A DNA stretch of 47,837 nucleotides from positions 1 to 47,837 of the forward strand of contig JAQTHT010000012.1 in NCBI GenBank assembly GCA_029433265.1, written 5' to 3'. The notes under the pieces are model-generated. The model searched no databases. It saw only the letters and a program-made list of their open reading frames with translations, and was not told where the DNA came from. Source of the stretch: Leuconostocaceae bacterium ESL0958. Lineage in GTDB: Bacteria; Bacillota; Bacilli; Lactobacillales; Lactobacillaceae. The position numbers and the translations under genes were made by a program. The first letter of the stretch is position 1. Every line of letters starts with the position of its first letter. Below are positions 34,248 through 43,063 of the stretch, in pieces.

Positions 34248-36935
34248 TTATCCTTTTTTAAATACTACTCGTTGGATCCATTTTACCAGTTCCACAATGA
34301 AAATGATAGAAAGGGCTGCTAGGGCCACGATGGTCCATTGGTAAGCGTCCAAATGAGTTACGTGGAAGACTGGATTCAGTGGCTCGATGAAGACCACGGC
34401 GGCCATTGCCAATAAGGAGAAGAGCAATGCACCGTTGAAGTAGAGATTACTGAAGGAAGCCTTATTAAAGACGGAACCATAAACAGACTTGACGTTAAAG
34501 GCATTTACCAACTGCATCAAGCCCAGCGTCATGAAGGCCATCGTCAAGGCATCCCCGTGGGCCAAATCTGCTGCCTGGTGTTCAGGGAAGGCTAAGGCTA
34601 ATCCATAAACCGTTAAGACAATGACGGCCTGTAAGATACCTTGCCAGATAACGGCCGGTCCAACACCAGCGGATAGGAAGCTGGCAGACTTGCCTCTTGG
34701 TGCCGCTTTCATAATGCCAGGTTGGTCCTTTTCAACCCCCAAGGCCAAGGCTGGCAAAGTATCAGTGACCAAATTAATCCACAAAATCATCACAGGGGCC
34801 AAGACCTCCCAGCCTAGCAAAGTCATCATGAAGATGGCGATGACTTCCGCCAAGTTGGAAGCCAGCAAGTACTGCAAGGCCTTTTGGATGTTCTGGAAGA
34901 CTTTGCGGCCGGCCCGGACAGCCGTCACGATGGTGGCGAAGTTATCATCCGACAGCACCATGTCGGCTGCTTCCTTGGAGACTTCGGTCCCGGTGATTCC
35001 CATGGCAACCCCGATGTCCGCCTTCTTCAAGGCCGGCGCATCGTTAACACCGTCCCCGGTCATGGCCACAATCTTGTTCTGTGCCTGCCAGGCCTGCACA
35101 ATCCGGACCTTATGGGCAGGGGCAACGCGGGCATAGACACTGGTCTTTTGCACGGCCACCTGTAATTCTTCATCACTCAGGCCATCCAATGCCTGCCCCG
35201 TTAGAACTTGCTGCTTCTCCTGCGCATCGTCGCTTAAGATACCTAAACGCTTGGCGATGGCAGCCGCAGTCTGGGGGTGATCTCCCGTAATCATGATTGG
35301 CTTAATACCAGCTTCTTTGGCTTGCGCCACTGCATCCCGTACTTCGGGCCGCTCTGGATCAATCATGGCCACTAATCCCGCCAAGACCAGTTCCTGCTCG
35401 TCATCAAAGCTAATTTGGTCAGCTGCTTCCACAGACAATTGGCGGTAGGCAAAGGCCAGCACACGAAGGGCTTGGTCGGCCAATTGGCCGTTGAGTGCCT
35501 GGTAGTGGGCCAAATCATCAGCCGTGAAATCACGGACCTGACCGTGATCGACTACCTTCGTGACCCGTTCAAAGATTGCATCCGGTGCACCTTTGACGGT
35601 CATCAACCTGGTCGTTTCACTCTCAGGCTGAATGGTCGTCATCAACTTCCGCTCGGAATCAAAGGGCAAATCAGCCAAACGGGGCTGGTCCGTTAAGAGG
35701 CGGCGGTAGTCGGGCCGATACTGTTGGTTAAAGGCAATCAAGGCCGTTTCAGTCGGATCCCCCACTAATTGGCCGTCAATTTCTTGCGTATCGTTGTTAA
35801 AGGCCATCAAATCAGCCAAACGTGTTGCGGCTAACCGCTGGTCTTCTTGCTCAAAAGGATTTTCGCTAGCCAGATCAACCACTTGACCGTCCAAGACTAA
35901 CTTTTCAACCGTCATCTTGTTCTGGGTCAAAGTACCCGTCTTGTCGGAACCAATAATATCAGTAGAACCAAGCGTTTCCACAGCGGGTAAACGACGGACA
36001 ATGGCGTGCTGCTTGGCCATCCGAGCCGTCCCCAGCGCCAACGTAATCGTCACGATGGCTGGAAGCCCTTCTGGAATGGCGGCAACGGCCAAAGAAATGG
36101 CTGTCAGTAGCAAGTCCAAAATTGGCTGGTCTTGCGTAAAGAGCCCAATTGCAAAGGTTAAGGCCGCAATAATTAAGATGAGGTAAGTTAAGACCTTTCC
36201 CAACTGCTTTAAGTTTTCTTGCAACGGCGTTTTCGTTTCATCCTGTTGCTGCAAGGCCTGGGCAATCTGGCCCACTTCGGTCTGCATCCCCGTAGCGACT
36301 ACCAGACCCAAACCAGTTCCATAAGTCACATTAGTGTTCATGAAAGCCAAGTTAGCCTGGTCCCCCAGGGCCAAGTCGTCTTGATCGGCCAGCGTATCAG
36401 CCACCTTGGCCACCGGTACCGATTCTCCCGTCAGCGTTGCTTCTTCGATTTGCAGGTTCGAAACCGTGACCAGCCGCAAGTCGGCCGGCACAACATCCCC
36501 CGCCTCTAAAAAGACCAAATCGCCTTCGACCAGATCGGGCGCGTCGACGACCATTTCTTGGCCATCACGCCGAACACGAGCCGTTGGGGTCGTCATTTCC
36601 TTTAAGGCCGCAATAGCCCCTTCTGCCTTTTGTTCCTGAAAAACACCAAAAATCGCGTTAATCAAGACAATGGCCAAAATAAAGAGGGCATCCGTTTGCT
36701 CACCCGTTAAGGCGGCAACCAAGGCGGCTGCCAGCAAAATGCCAATCATTAGATCTTTAAACTGATCAACAAACTTCATGAAAATTGAGCGGCCACCCTT
36801 TGCTTCGAGGGCATTGGGGCCATTTTCAGCTAAACGCTGGGCAGCGACTGACTTGGACAGCCCCTGCTGAACATCTGTCCCCATTTCCTGGGCCAGCGTC
36901 GCTGGATCAATTTGATACTGCTTCTTTTGTCCCAC
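34248..36935 (-). CDS. P-type cation ATPase, probable Mn2+ exporter
   Basis: 895 residues. Actuator motif TGES, phosphorylation site SDKTGTLTQ, TGDGVNDAP, and PEGLP in membrane segment 4, all of the P2 class often labelled calcium-transporting. Ten membrane segments are expected. GTG is chosen as start (AAGGAG, seven bases away); the ORF extends 17 codons further upstream without a site. The yybP-ykoY riboswitch in its leader points to Mn2+ rather than Ca2+, as in the YoaB/MgaE exporters of lactococci and streptococci. The Mn assignment is inference from the riboswitch. Confidence 0.9.
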   Translation of the reverse strand: MGQKKQYQIDPATLAQEMGTDVQQGLSKSVAAQRLAENGPNALEAKGGRSIFMKFVDQFKDLMIGILLAAALVAALTGEQTDALFILAIVLINAIFGVFQEQKAEGAIAALKEMTTPTARVRRDGQEMVVDAPDLVEGDLVFLEAGDVVPADLRLVTVSNLQIEEATLTGESVPVAKVADTLADQDDLALGDQANLAFMNTNVTYGTGLGLVVATGMQTEVGQIAQALQQQDETKTPLQENLKQLGKVLTYLILIIAALTFAIGLFTQDQPILDLLLTAISLAVAAIPEGLPAIVTITLALGTARMAKQHAIVRRLPAVETLGSTDIIGSDKTGTLTQNKMTVEKLVLDGQVVDLASENPFEQEDQRLAATRLADLMAFNNDTQEIDGQLVGDPTETALIAFNQQYRPDYRRLLTDQPRLADLPFDSERKLMTTIQPESETTRLMTVKGAPDAIFERVTKVVDHGQVRDFTADDLAHYQALNGQLADQALRVLAFAYRQLSVEAADQISFDDEQELVLAGLVAMIDPERPEVRDAVAQAKEAGIKPIMITGDHPQTAAAIAKRLGILSDDAQEKQQVLTGQALDGLSDEELQVAVQKTSVYARVAPAHKVRIVQAWQAQNKIVAMTGDGVNDAPALKKADIGVAMGITGTEVSKEAADMVLSDDNFATIVTAVRAGRKVFQNIQKALQYLLASNLAEVIAIFMMTLLGWEVLAPVMILWINLVTDTLPALALGVEKDQPGIMKAAPRGKSASFLSAGVGPAVIWQGILQAVIVLTVYGLALAFPEHQAADLAHGDALTMAFMTLGLMQLVNAFNVKSVYGSVFNKASFSNLYFNGALLFSLLAMAAVVFIEPLNPVFHVTHLDAYQWTIVALAALSIIFIVELVKWIQRVVFKKG

Positions 36936-36969
36936 TTTTTCTCTCCTTTTACTGTTTGCTAGTGCTAAG

Positions 36970-37130
36970 AAAGCAAAAAGACCCATGGCAGCACAATTTC
37001 ATTGTGCCGTCATGAGTCTCACTGTTTAAAGCTGAACCGGCGCCCAAAAAACCGGCGCGATATAAAACATTCCTGTTTTGCTTTGACGATTCAGCTACGA
37101 ACATTTCGTCAGTTACTCCCTCAGAAACTA
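36970..37130 (-). promoter_or_regulatory. yybP-ykoY (manganese) riboswitch with expression platform
   Basis: Minus strand, 5' to 3': GAGGGAGTAAC (37112-37122), ATCGTCAAAG (37081-37090), a GCGCCGG/CCGGCGC arm, and CAGTGAGACTC (37014-37023). These match the family's conserved GGGAGUA, GUCGUCA and GARAC elements in the right order. The aptamer's closing helix would use UCUGAG with CUCAUGA, and the same CUCAUGA also forms the 5' arm of a terminator, so Mn2+ binding should turn the gene on. Confidence 0.88.
36975..37018 (-). terminator. Regulated terminator of the Mn riboswitch
   Basis: GACTCATG-CGGCACAAT and ATTGTGC-GCCATGGGTC pair as a long hairpin around GAA, followed by TTTTT on the minus strand. 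Its 5' arm overlaps the aptamer's closing helix. Confidence 0.85.
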
Positions 37131-37141
37131 GCTATGACTCT

Positions 37142-37150
37142 AGTATAACA
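37142..37150 (-). promoter_or_regulatory. Promoter of the Mn-ATPase operon
   Basis: TGTTATACT on the minus strand is an extended -10; no -35 stands out. Start near 37135. Confidence 0.5.
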
Positions 37151-37424
37151 AAAAAGCTGGCGAATACTAGTCTGTCGATGATTTTTTTAAGCAACGGACT
37201 ATATCATTTTGCGAGAAGACTTTCGATTGCTCATCGGACATACTTTTATCCACAGTTAGTATTTAACGGGACAAACTTAAGTCCAAGGAGTCTTTTCTAA
37301 GTTAGCGTTAAGCAACCATCATAACCTAATTATTGGTAGCTAAGTCCATCAATTAAAACATATCTAATCTAAACCATTTTTATAATAAAAAAATGAAATA
37401 ATAAAGTTTTTTTCATAAAAATCC
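37151..37424. other. AT-rich intergenic region with no gene
   Basis: About 270 bases with no ORF that has a ribosome-binding site and no RNA family I recognise. One perfect DnaA-box word, TTATCCACA, lies at 37246-37254; a single box is not evidence of an origin. Confidence 0.6.
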
Positions 37425-37453
37425 TTGACGAGCCTGTCTCGTCTTGTTAAGAT
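37425..37453 (+). promoter_or_regulatory. Promoter of tRNA-Asn
   Basis: TTGACG and TAAGAT separated by 17 bases, 22 bases before the tRNA. Confidence 0.75.
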
Positions 37454-37474
37454 AAGACCATCATCAAAAAACAT

Positions 37475-37546
37475 TGCTCTGTAGTTCAGTGGTAGAACAC
37501 CGCACTGTTAATGCGTAGGTCGCTGGTTCGAGTCCAGCCGGGGCAG
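37475..37546 (+). tRNA. tRNA-Asn (anticodon GTT)
   Basis: 72-nt cloverleaf: acceptor TGCTCTG/CGGGGCA, D arm GTTCAGTGGTAGAAC, anticodon loop CTGTTAA, T arm GCTGG-TTCGAGT-CCAGC, discriminator G. No encoded CCA. It stands alone with its own promoter and terminator. Confidence 0.95.
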
Positions 37547-37556
37547 TTTGGGTCAA

Positions 37557-37591
37557 CCGAACCATCTATTGCTAGATGGTTCTTTTTTTAC
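37557..37591 (+). terminator. Terminator after tRNA-Asn
   Basis: GAACCATCTA and TAGATGGTTC around TTGC, followed by a T run. Confidence 0.9.
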
Positions 37592-37600
37592 AAGTTGGCC

Positions 37601-37629
37601 TTGACAGCGGGCAGCATCCCGTTTATTAT
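37601..37629 (+). promoter_or_regulatory. Promoter of the methionine operon
   Basis: TTGACA and TATTAT with 17 bases between, close to the vegetative consensus. Confidence 0.85.
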
Positions 37630-37635
37630 GAAAGG

Positions 37636-37950
37636 CATATTAAAAACAAGTTGATCAGGAAAGTAAATCGATGCTTTTGACAAGAGACTTACCGGTTGGT
37701 GCGAGGTAAGCAAAATCATCCTTTGAAAATGACCTGTGATTGGCAGCTGTCACTCGGTTTACCGTTAGCAGCTGACGGATTGGCCTTCGTTACACAGGCA
37801 CACCATTCGGCTAGGATCATTCTCCGGGGCCCGATGGTTAGTGAGTAGTGGCCCGGTAACGGCCCACTAGAACTCAGAATGGTAACGCGATTAGTCGCTT
37901 CTGTCTTAACTCGAGGAGATAGAAGCGACTTTTTTTGTTGCCTCCAAATC
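37636..37950 (+). promoter_or_regulatory. T-box leader (Met) upstream of metQ
   Basis: Stem I base GATCAGG pairs with CCTGTGAT, and an ATG codon followed by A (37729-37731) sits in the specifier position. The T-box is a variant, AGAATGGTAACGCG (37876-37889), keeping TGGT for pairing with an ACCA end. A terminator with AGTCGCTTCT/AGAAGCGACT and TTTTTTT follows. Uncharged tRNA-Met should prevent termination and switch on methionine uptake. This explains the 428 bases between tRNA-Asn and metQ. Confidence 0.9.
37893..37937 (+). terminator. Regulated terminator of the Met T-box
   Basis: A 10-bp stem (AGTCGCTTCT/AGAAGCGACT) and seven T; the 5' arm overlaps the antiterminator region. Confidence 0.88.
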
Positions 37951-37974
37951 AATCTACCCTAAAGGAGCAAACCC

Positions 37975-38814
37975 ATGCGAGCAAAAGGAATCATTGTTTC
38001 AGCCTTAATTGTAGCCGGCATCGGCGTCAGTGCCTATTTCTCCTTCTTCAATCACCCGAAGGAAAGCCAAAACACCGTCAAGATTGGTATTATGGCAGGT
38101 GATCAAGCAGAAGATAAAATCTGGCAAGAAGTGGCACAAACAGCAAAAAATAAATATGACATTGACTTAAAGACCGTTAAGTTCACTGATTACTCACAGC
38201 CCAACAAGGCCTTAACCAATGGCGACATTGATATCAATGCCTACCAGTCCTATAACTTCTTGGAAAACTGGAACGAATCAAACAAAACGGACATTGTGTC
38301 CATTGGCGATACCTGGACAACCCCCCTGCGCTTATACTCTTCCAAGTACAAGAGCCCTGATCAGTTCCAGGATGGGGATCAAATTGCCATCGCCAACGAT
38401 ACAGCCAATGAAGACCGAGCCCTCCACCTGTTAGAAGCAGCGGGCCTCATTCAACTGAAGCAAACAAAGAAGGCCACGCCACAAGACATTACGGCCAATC
38501 CAAAGAATTTGAAGATTGTACCGGTTGATGCTTCGCAAACGGCTAGTTCCCTCCGCGATCCAAAGTTTGGCGGCGCAGTGATTAACACCAACTTTGCAAA
38601 GTCAGCCAAAATTGACTACAACAGCGCCATCTATGTGGAAGGCCTCAACGATCAAACGACACGCTTCTTCAACTTTATCGCAGCCAACGGCAAGGATAAG
38701 CACAACAAAAAGTACCAAGAAGTGGTGAAATCCCTGCAAACGGAAAAGACCAAGCAACTAGTTGATCAAGAGTATAAGGGTGCAGAAATTACCGTTTGGG
38801 ATTATAAAAAATAA
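37975..38814 (+). CDS. metQ: Methionine ABC transporter substrate-binding protein, membrane-anchored
   Basis: 279 residues of the MetQ/NlpA family (VKIGIMAGDQAED, FTDYSQPNKALTNGDIDINA, IAIANDTANEDRAL). MetQ captures methionine outside the cell for MetNI. The N-terminus is a single hydrophobic segment (about 6-25) with no cysteine, so the usual lipobox is missing; it is probably held by an uncleaved signal anchor. AAAGGAG precedes the ATG. It is first in the T-box operon. Confidence 0.93.
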   Translation: MRAKGIIVSALIVAGIGVSAYFSFFNHPKESQNTVKIGIMAGDQAEDKIWQEVAQTAKNKYDIDLKTVKFTDYSQPNKALTNGDIDINAYQSYNFLENWNESNKTDIVSIGDTWTTPLRLYSSKYKSPDQFQDGDQIAIANDTANEDRALHLLEAAGLIQLKQTKKATPQDITANPKNLKIVPVDASQTASSLRDPKFGGAVINTNFAKSAKIDYNSAIYVEGLNDQTTRFFNFIAANGKDKHNKKYQEVVKSLQTEKTKQLVDQEYKGAEITVWDYKK

Positions 38815-38847
38815 CCTGTTCTAAAGGGCCGTTAGGAGGTCATCACG

Positions 38848-40185
38848 ATGACAACGGAAGCAACTTACCTTCATTTATTAAAAGAACTGGTTGCGCAACC
38901 AAGCTTGCCCGCCAAGCAGGAGGCCTTGCCAGAAACGGCAGACTTAATCGCCCAGGCACTAACAGCGCTTGGGGCCAGCGTGACCGTTGATCGGACCTAC
39001 TTTGCGCCCCTCGTCATCGGCCACATTCAGGCTGCAAAACCAACAGCAAAAACTATTCTCTTTTATAACCATTACGATGTGCAGCCAGCGGAACCCTTTG
39101 CAGCTTGGGACACGGATCCCTTCACGCTGACGCAAAAAGGGGATTGCCTGTATGGTCGCGGCGTCAATGATGATAAGGGCAACTTCACGGCCCGGTTGAA
39201 TGCCGTGGCCGACTATCTCGCCACACAGCCAGATGGTCTAGCAGTCAACCTGACCTTTCTAGTCGAAGGAGCGGAAGAATCCGCTTCCCAGTATTTGCCA
39301 GACTACTTGGCAGCCCATCCGGAACTGAAAGCAGACTTAGTCATTTGGGAATCAGGATCTGTCGATGCCACCGGTCAGGTGGAACTGGTTGGTGGTAACA
39401 AAGGTATTCTGACCTTTGACCTGACAGCTACCAGCGGTGAGCACGATTTGCACTCCTCCCTAGCAGCCGTTGTGCAAGGCGCACCCTTTGACTTAGCCGC
39501 TGCCATTACCGCCCTGCAAACAGACTACGGTCAAGGGGACCTACTGACACAGGTCAAAGCAGCCGCAACGGTTCCTAGTCCGAAAGAAAAAGAGATGGTC
39601 GCGGCCCTTCCCTTTGACCGCACTGCCTTTCGTCAAGCAAATGGTATTCAACCTCAGGCATTGCTGAATGAATCCGACCAAGCACTCAAGGAAGCGCTCT
39701 ACCTGGAACCAACCCTGAACGTGGCCGGCATAACAGCCGGTTATCAGGGACCAGGCGTGAAAACGGTCCTGCCTGCTGTCGCTACTGCCAAAGCAGAAAT
39801 CCGGCTTACCCCAGGCTTAGTGCCCGACCAAGTGCTCGCCCTCATCCGCCAGCAGCTAAGAAACGCCGGTTTGGCCGAAAAAGTTCAAGTCCGCAAAACC
39901 CTCGGTCAGCCCGGTTACCGGTCCGATTTGTCGGCGCCAGCTGTGACCCGCCTAAAGGAAGTCATCTCGGCCGTCTACGGCCAAGCACCCAAGTGCTATC
40001 CTTCCTCTGCCGGCACGGGTCCGATGGCAACCGTTGCTCAAGCACTCCAAGCACCAATTGCTGCGGTTGGCATTGGTTACTTTGATAACCAGGATCACGC
40101 GCCCAACGAACACATCCGTCTAGCGGATTATCGCAACCATGTCCGCTTAATCAAAGCGCTCATCGGCTCTTATGAATCAAAATAG
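38848..40185 (+). CDS. M20 family metallopeptidase in the methionine operon
   Basis: 445 residues. Metal ligands and catalytic residues are visible: YNHYDVQP (His), GVNDDKG (Asp), VEGAEES (catalytic Glu and metal Glu), and His in the C-terminal [10 protein letters not shown]. The lid domain sits in between. Related M20 enzymes are dipeptidases or deacylases. An M20 gene between metQ and metN is also known from pneumococci, so the arrangement is conserved; a role in freeing methionine from peptides or N-acyl forms is inference. AGGAGGT precedes the ATG. Confidence 0.9.
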   Translation: MTTEATYLHLLKELVAQPSLPAKQEALPETADLIAQALTALGASVTVDRTYFAPLVIGHIQAAKPTAKTILFYNHYDVQPAEPFAAWDTDPFTLTQKGDCLYGRGVNDDKGNFTARLNAVADYLATQPDGLAVNLTFLVEGAEESASQYLPDYLAAHPELKADLVIWESGSVDATGQVELVGGNKGILTFDLTATSGEHDLHSSLAAVVQGAPFDLAAAITALQTDYGQGDLLTQVKAAATVPSPKEKEMVAALPFDRTAFRQANGIQPQALLNESDQALKEALYLEPTLNVAGITAGYQGPGVKTVLPAVATAKAEIRLTPGLVPDQVLALIRQQLRNAGLAEKVQVRKTLGQPGYRSDLSAPAVTRLKEVISAVYGQAPKCYPSSAGTGPMATVAQALQAPIAAVGIGYFDNQDHAPNEHIRLADYRNHVRLIKALIGSYESK

Positions 40186-40211
40186 AAAGGACCTGCTTTG
40201 CAGGAAGTGCT

Positions 40212-41291
40212 ATGACAAAGCCATTTATTTCATTTCAAAACGTTTCTGTTGCCTTTCAACAGAAAAAACGGACCATTCAGGCCGTTCAAAACGTCTCCCT
40301 TGACATTGACCAGGGCGATATCTTTGGAATCGTCGGTTATTCCGGTGCCGGGAAATCAACCCTGGTCCGCACGCTCAATCTCTTACAAGTTCCTACCAGC
40401 GGTAAGATTACCGTCAACGGGCAGACCCTGTTTGAAAAAAAGGACCAAAATGCCCGTCCACAGCAAATCAGCGCCAAAGAACTCCGCTTGAAGCGGCAAA
40501 AAATTGGCATGATCTTCCAGCATTTTAATTTACAAAACGAACGGACCGTCTTCGACAACGTGCTCTTTGCTCTGAACCACGCCAAATTGAAGCAAAAAGA
40601 AAAGGAAGCCAAGGTCCATGAACTGCTGGAATTGGTCGATTTGACCGACCGGGCCAAGCAGTACCCGAGCCAACTATCCGGTGGCCAAAAACAACGGGTC
40701 GCGATTGCCCGGGCCCTTGCCAATGATCCTGAAATCTTGATTTCAGATGAGGCCACCTCTGCCTTGGATCCCAAAACCACCAAGCAAATTTTGCAACTCT
40801 TAAAGCGCTTGAATCAGGAATACGGCCTAACCATCGTCCTCATCACCCACGAAATGGATGCCGTCAAAGAAATTGCCAACAAAGTTGCTGTCATGCAGAA
40901 CGGGCAAGTACTGGAAGAAGGCAGCACTTTGGCCATCTTTACCCATCCTCAGGAAAAGTTGACCCAGGAATTTATTGAAACGGCCACGAACGAGGACGAA
41001 GCGATCGCCACTATCAGCCAGTCCCCTGCCATCACCGCCTTAGGGGCCGGCCAACGCTTTGTTCGCCTGGCCTATTCCGGCAACAATACCAACGAACCAC
41101 TGATTACGAGTCTCTACAAAAAATATGAAGTACAGGCCAACATCTTATATGGCAATGTGGAAATTCTGCAGGGGAGTGAAGTCGGGGCCCTCTTGGTTGT
41201 CCTTTCCGGTGATCAAGACAAGCAAGCAGCGGCACTCGCTAACTTGAAAGAACAAGGTGTTACCGTCACCATTTTGAAGGAGGGTAAGTAA
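40212..41291 (+). CDS. metN: Methionine ABC transporter ATP-binding protein
   Basis: 359 residues. Walker [18 protein letters not shown] signature, [10 protein letters not shown] Walker B, ITHEMD H-loop. The C-terminal 90 residues are a NIL domain, which in MetN binds methionine and slows transport when it is plentiful. It starts after a small CCTGC/GCAGG inverted repeat next to its GGAAG ribosome-binding site and is two bases from metI. Confidence 0.95.
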   Translation: MTKPFISFQNVSVAFQQKKRTIQAVQNVSLDIDQGDIFGIVGYSGAGKSTLVRTLNLLQVPTSGKITVNGQTLFEKKDQNARPQQISAKELRLKRQKIGMIFQHFNLQNERTVFDNVLFALNHAKLKQKEKEAKVHELLELVDLTDRAKQYPSQLSGGQKQRVAIARALANDPEILISDEATSALDPKTTKQILQLLKRLNQEYGLTIVLITHEMDAVKEIANKVAVMQNGQVLEEGSTLAIFTHPQEKLTQEFIETATNEDEAIATISQSPAITALGAGQRFVRLAYSGNNTNEPLITSLYKKYEVQANILYGNVEILQGSEVGALLVVLSGDQDKQAAALANLKEQGVTVTILKEGK

Positions 41292-41292
41292 C

Positions 41293-41988
41293 ATGAACGA
41301 ATGGTTTAACCACACGTTTCCCAACGTCGTCTACCAAGGGTGGACCGGCGATACCGGTTGGTGGACCGCTATCACCCAAACGATCTTTATGACCTACTGG
41401 GCGGCCATTTTTGGGGGCGTCCTCGGTCTCATCTTCGGCTTTGGCCTGGTCGTTACGGCTAAAGGTGGCATTGCGCAAAACAAGGTCATCTACTGGTGCC
41501 TGGATAAAATTGTGTCAATCTTCCGCGCCGTACCCTTTATTATTCTCTTAGCGGTCATCGCGCCCTTTACCAAAGCTGTCGCAGGGACTCAGATTGGGAC
41601 CACTGCTGCGCTGGTCCCCCTGTCTTTGGGTGTTTTCCCCTTCTATGCCCGTCAGGTACAAGTGGCCCTCAGTGAAGTCGACGACGGCATTGTGGAAGCA
41701 GCCCAGGCCTCAGGTGCTACTTTCTGGGATATTGTCTTCGGCGTCTACCTATTGGAAGGGCGCGCTGAACTCATTCGCGTCTCAACCGTAACCCTGATTT
41801 CATTGATTGGTCTCACCGCCATGGCTGGCGCCATCGGTGCCGGTGGTCTGGGGAACATGGCCATTGCTTACGGTTACAACCGTTTTGCCAATGATGTGAC
41901 CCTGATTGCCACCCTCTTGGTTCTGGTCTTCGTGCTCCTAGTCCAAGTAGTCGGCGATTTCTTAGCCAAGCATTACAGCCATAAATAA
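41293..41988 (+). CDS. metI: Methionine ABC transporter permease
   Basis: 231 residues, about five membrane segments, with the coupling loop EAAQASGATFWDI and the GAIGAGGLGNMAIAYGY segment typical of MetI. GAAGGAGGG precedes the ATG within the end of metN. Last gene of the operon. Confidence 0.95.
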   Translation: MNEWFNHTFPNVVYQGWTGDTGWWTAITQTIFMTYWAAIFGGVLGLIFGFGLVVTAKGGIAQNKVIYWCLDKIVSIFRAVPFIILLAVIAPFTKAVAGTQIGTTAALVPLSLGVFPFYARQVQVALSEVDDGIVEAAQASGATFWDIVFGVYLLEGRAELIRVSTVTLISLIGLTAMAGAIGAGGLGNMAIAYGYNRFANDVTLIATLLVLVFVLLVQVVGDFLAKHYSHK

Positions 41989-42019
41989 GTAAAAAAGCTG
42001 CCAGCTGGCAGCTTTTTTA
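41989..42019. terminator. Bidirectional terminator between metI and the GntR gene
   Basis: A perfect palindrome, AAAAAAGCTGCCAG mirrored by CTGGCAGCTTTTTT, serving both convergent genes. Confidence 0.93.
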
Positions 42020-42718
42020 CTAGCGAATCAATTCAAATTCAAAGCGTTCGCCTGCGTAGAAAGAACGCACATATTCAAAGGGCCGGTCCTCCTGATCATA
42101 GGACAGTTGCCGCACCGAGAGTACTGGGTCCCCCCGCTTAATCTGCAGGAAGGCCGCCTGTCGCTCTGTGGCCAAGGTAGCAGTCACTCGCTGCTCTGCT
42201 CGACCGGGCTGGATACCAGCAGCGATTAACGTCGCATAGAGGGACTCCGTTAGATCAGAGCGGGTAAAATCATTGACTAATTTAACCGGCAACGTCGTCT
42301 GTTCCAATAAGATGGGCTCCTCATCCCCCAACCGTAACCGTTCCATGACTAACACCTCGTCTTCGGGTTGTAGCTGCAAGTGTTCCATCTCAGAGACGGA
42401 GGGTGAAGTAATCTTGTACGACACCGTCACCGTTTGGGCTTCCCGCCCTGCTTTTTTCATTAATTCTGTAAAGGAGGTGACACCGAGGGCCCGTTCCGAA
42501 ACCTTTTTTTCAGCCACATAGGTCCCAGAACCAACCCGGCGCTCTAAAATGCCTTCATCGACTAGCGTTTGAATCGCCTGCCGGAGGGTCATCCGGGACA
42601 CGTGAAAGGATTCTGCTAATTCCCGTTCCGCTGGCAGACGCTTATTGACGCCCCACTCTCCTGCTGCAATCCGTTGCCGAATTTCATTATGAATTTCAAT
42701 ATAACGTGGTATGGTCAT
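42020..42718 (-). CDS. GntR/HutC-type regulator with UTRA domain
   Basis: 232 residues: winged helix at the N-terminus (RLPAERELAESFHVSRMTLRQAI, GSGTYV at the wing) and a C-terminal UTRA ligand domain ending FYAGERFEFEL. This layout is that of NagR/YvoA and TreR-type sensors of sugar phosphates. AAGGAG precedes the ATG. A TGGTCTAG word lies inside its promoter spacer and may be an operator half-site for autoregulation. No sugar-use gene is adjacent, so the ligand is unknown. Confidence 0.9.
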   Translation of the reverse strand: MTIPRYIEIHNEIRQRIAAGEWGVNKRLPAERELAESFHVSRMTLRQAIQTLVDEGILERRVGSGTYVAEKKVSERALGVTSFTELMKKAGREAQTVTVSYKITSPSVSEMEHLQLQPEDEVLVMERLRLGDEEPILLEQTTLPVKLVNDFTRSDLTESLYATLIAAGIQPGRAEQRVTATLATERQAAFLQIKRGDPVLSVRQLSYDQEDRPFEYVRSFYAGERFEFELIR

Positions 42719-42774
42719 TCATTGCTCCTTTCCTGATTGGTCATATTCACTACTAATTTATTTAATCAACTTTT

Positions 42775-42803
42775 ATTATAATTGGTCTAGCTCTATATTT
42801 CAA
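42775..42803 (-). promoter_or_regulatory. Promoter of the GntR gene, possible operator
   Basis: TTGAAA and TATAAT on the minus strand spaced by 17 bases. Between them, on the plus strand, TTGGTCTAG resembles one half of the NagR-type operator TGGTCTAGACCA; the other half is not conserved. A second GACCAAT word occurs about 45 bases downstream. Confidence 0.6.
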
Positions 42804-42861
42804 ATGCGACAAAAATGACAACTTTTTTACGGCTAAAATCTAAATTTTTTGCAAAAAAGGC

Positions 42862-42890
42862 TTGCATTTTAGCCGTTCGGTCGGTAATAT
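42862..42890 (+). promoter_or_regulatory. Promoter of tRNA-Gln
   Basis: TTGCAT and TAATAT separated by 17 bases, 12 bases before the tRNA. Confidence 0.7.
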
Positions 42891-42902
42891 AGATTAAGTA
42901 AT

Positions 42903-42974
42903 TGCCCCTTAGCCAAGCGGTAAGGCGGTGGCTTCTGGTGCCATTATGCGCTGGTTCGAATCCAGCAGGGGCAA
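42903..42974 (+). tRNA. tRNA-Gln (anticodon CTG)
   Basis: 72-nt cloverleaf: acceptor TGCCCCT/AGGGGCA with the U1-A72 pair typical of tRNA-Gln, D arm GCCAAGCGGTAAGGC, anticodon loop TTCTGGT, T arm GCTGG-TTCGAAT-CCAGC, discriminator A. It stands alone between promoter and terminator. A CTG anticodon reads only CAG and supplements the TTG species expected elsewhere. Confidence 0.95.
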
Positions 42975-42978
42975 TTGA

Positions 42979-43014
42979 TAAAGGCGGTCTCACTTTGCTG
43001 AGACCGCCTTTTAT
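42979..43014 (+). terminator. Terminator after tRNA-Gln
   Basis: AAGGCGGTCTCA and TGAGACCGCCTT form a 12-bp stem, followed by a short T run. Confidence 0.88.
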
Positions 43015-43063
43015 GTTATCTTATTACTAACAACTATCCCACTATTACACAAAGGAGTTCCTC

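Noticed and set aside
34621-35136. 171-codon plus-strand ORF inside the P-type ATPase gene
   Set aside because: Lies opposite conserved ATPase motifs; no start signal.
37246-37254. DnaA box TTATCCACA as a sign of an origin
   Set aside because: Only one box; no dnaA/dnaN genes or box cluster nearby.
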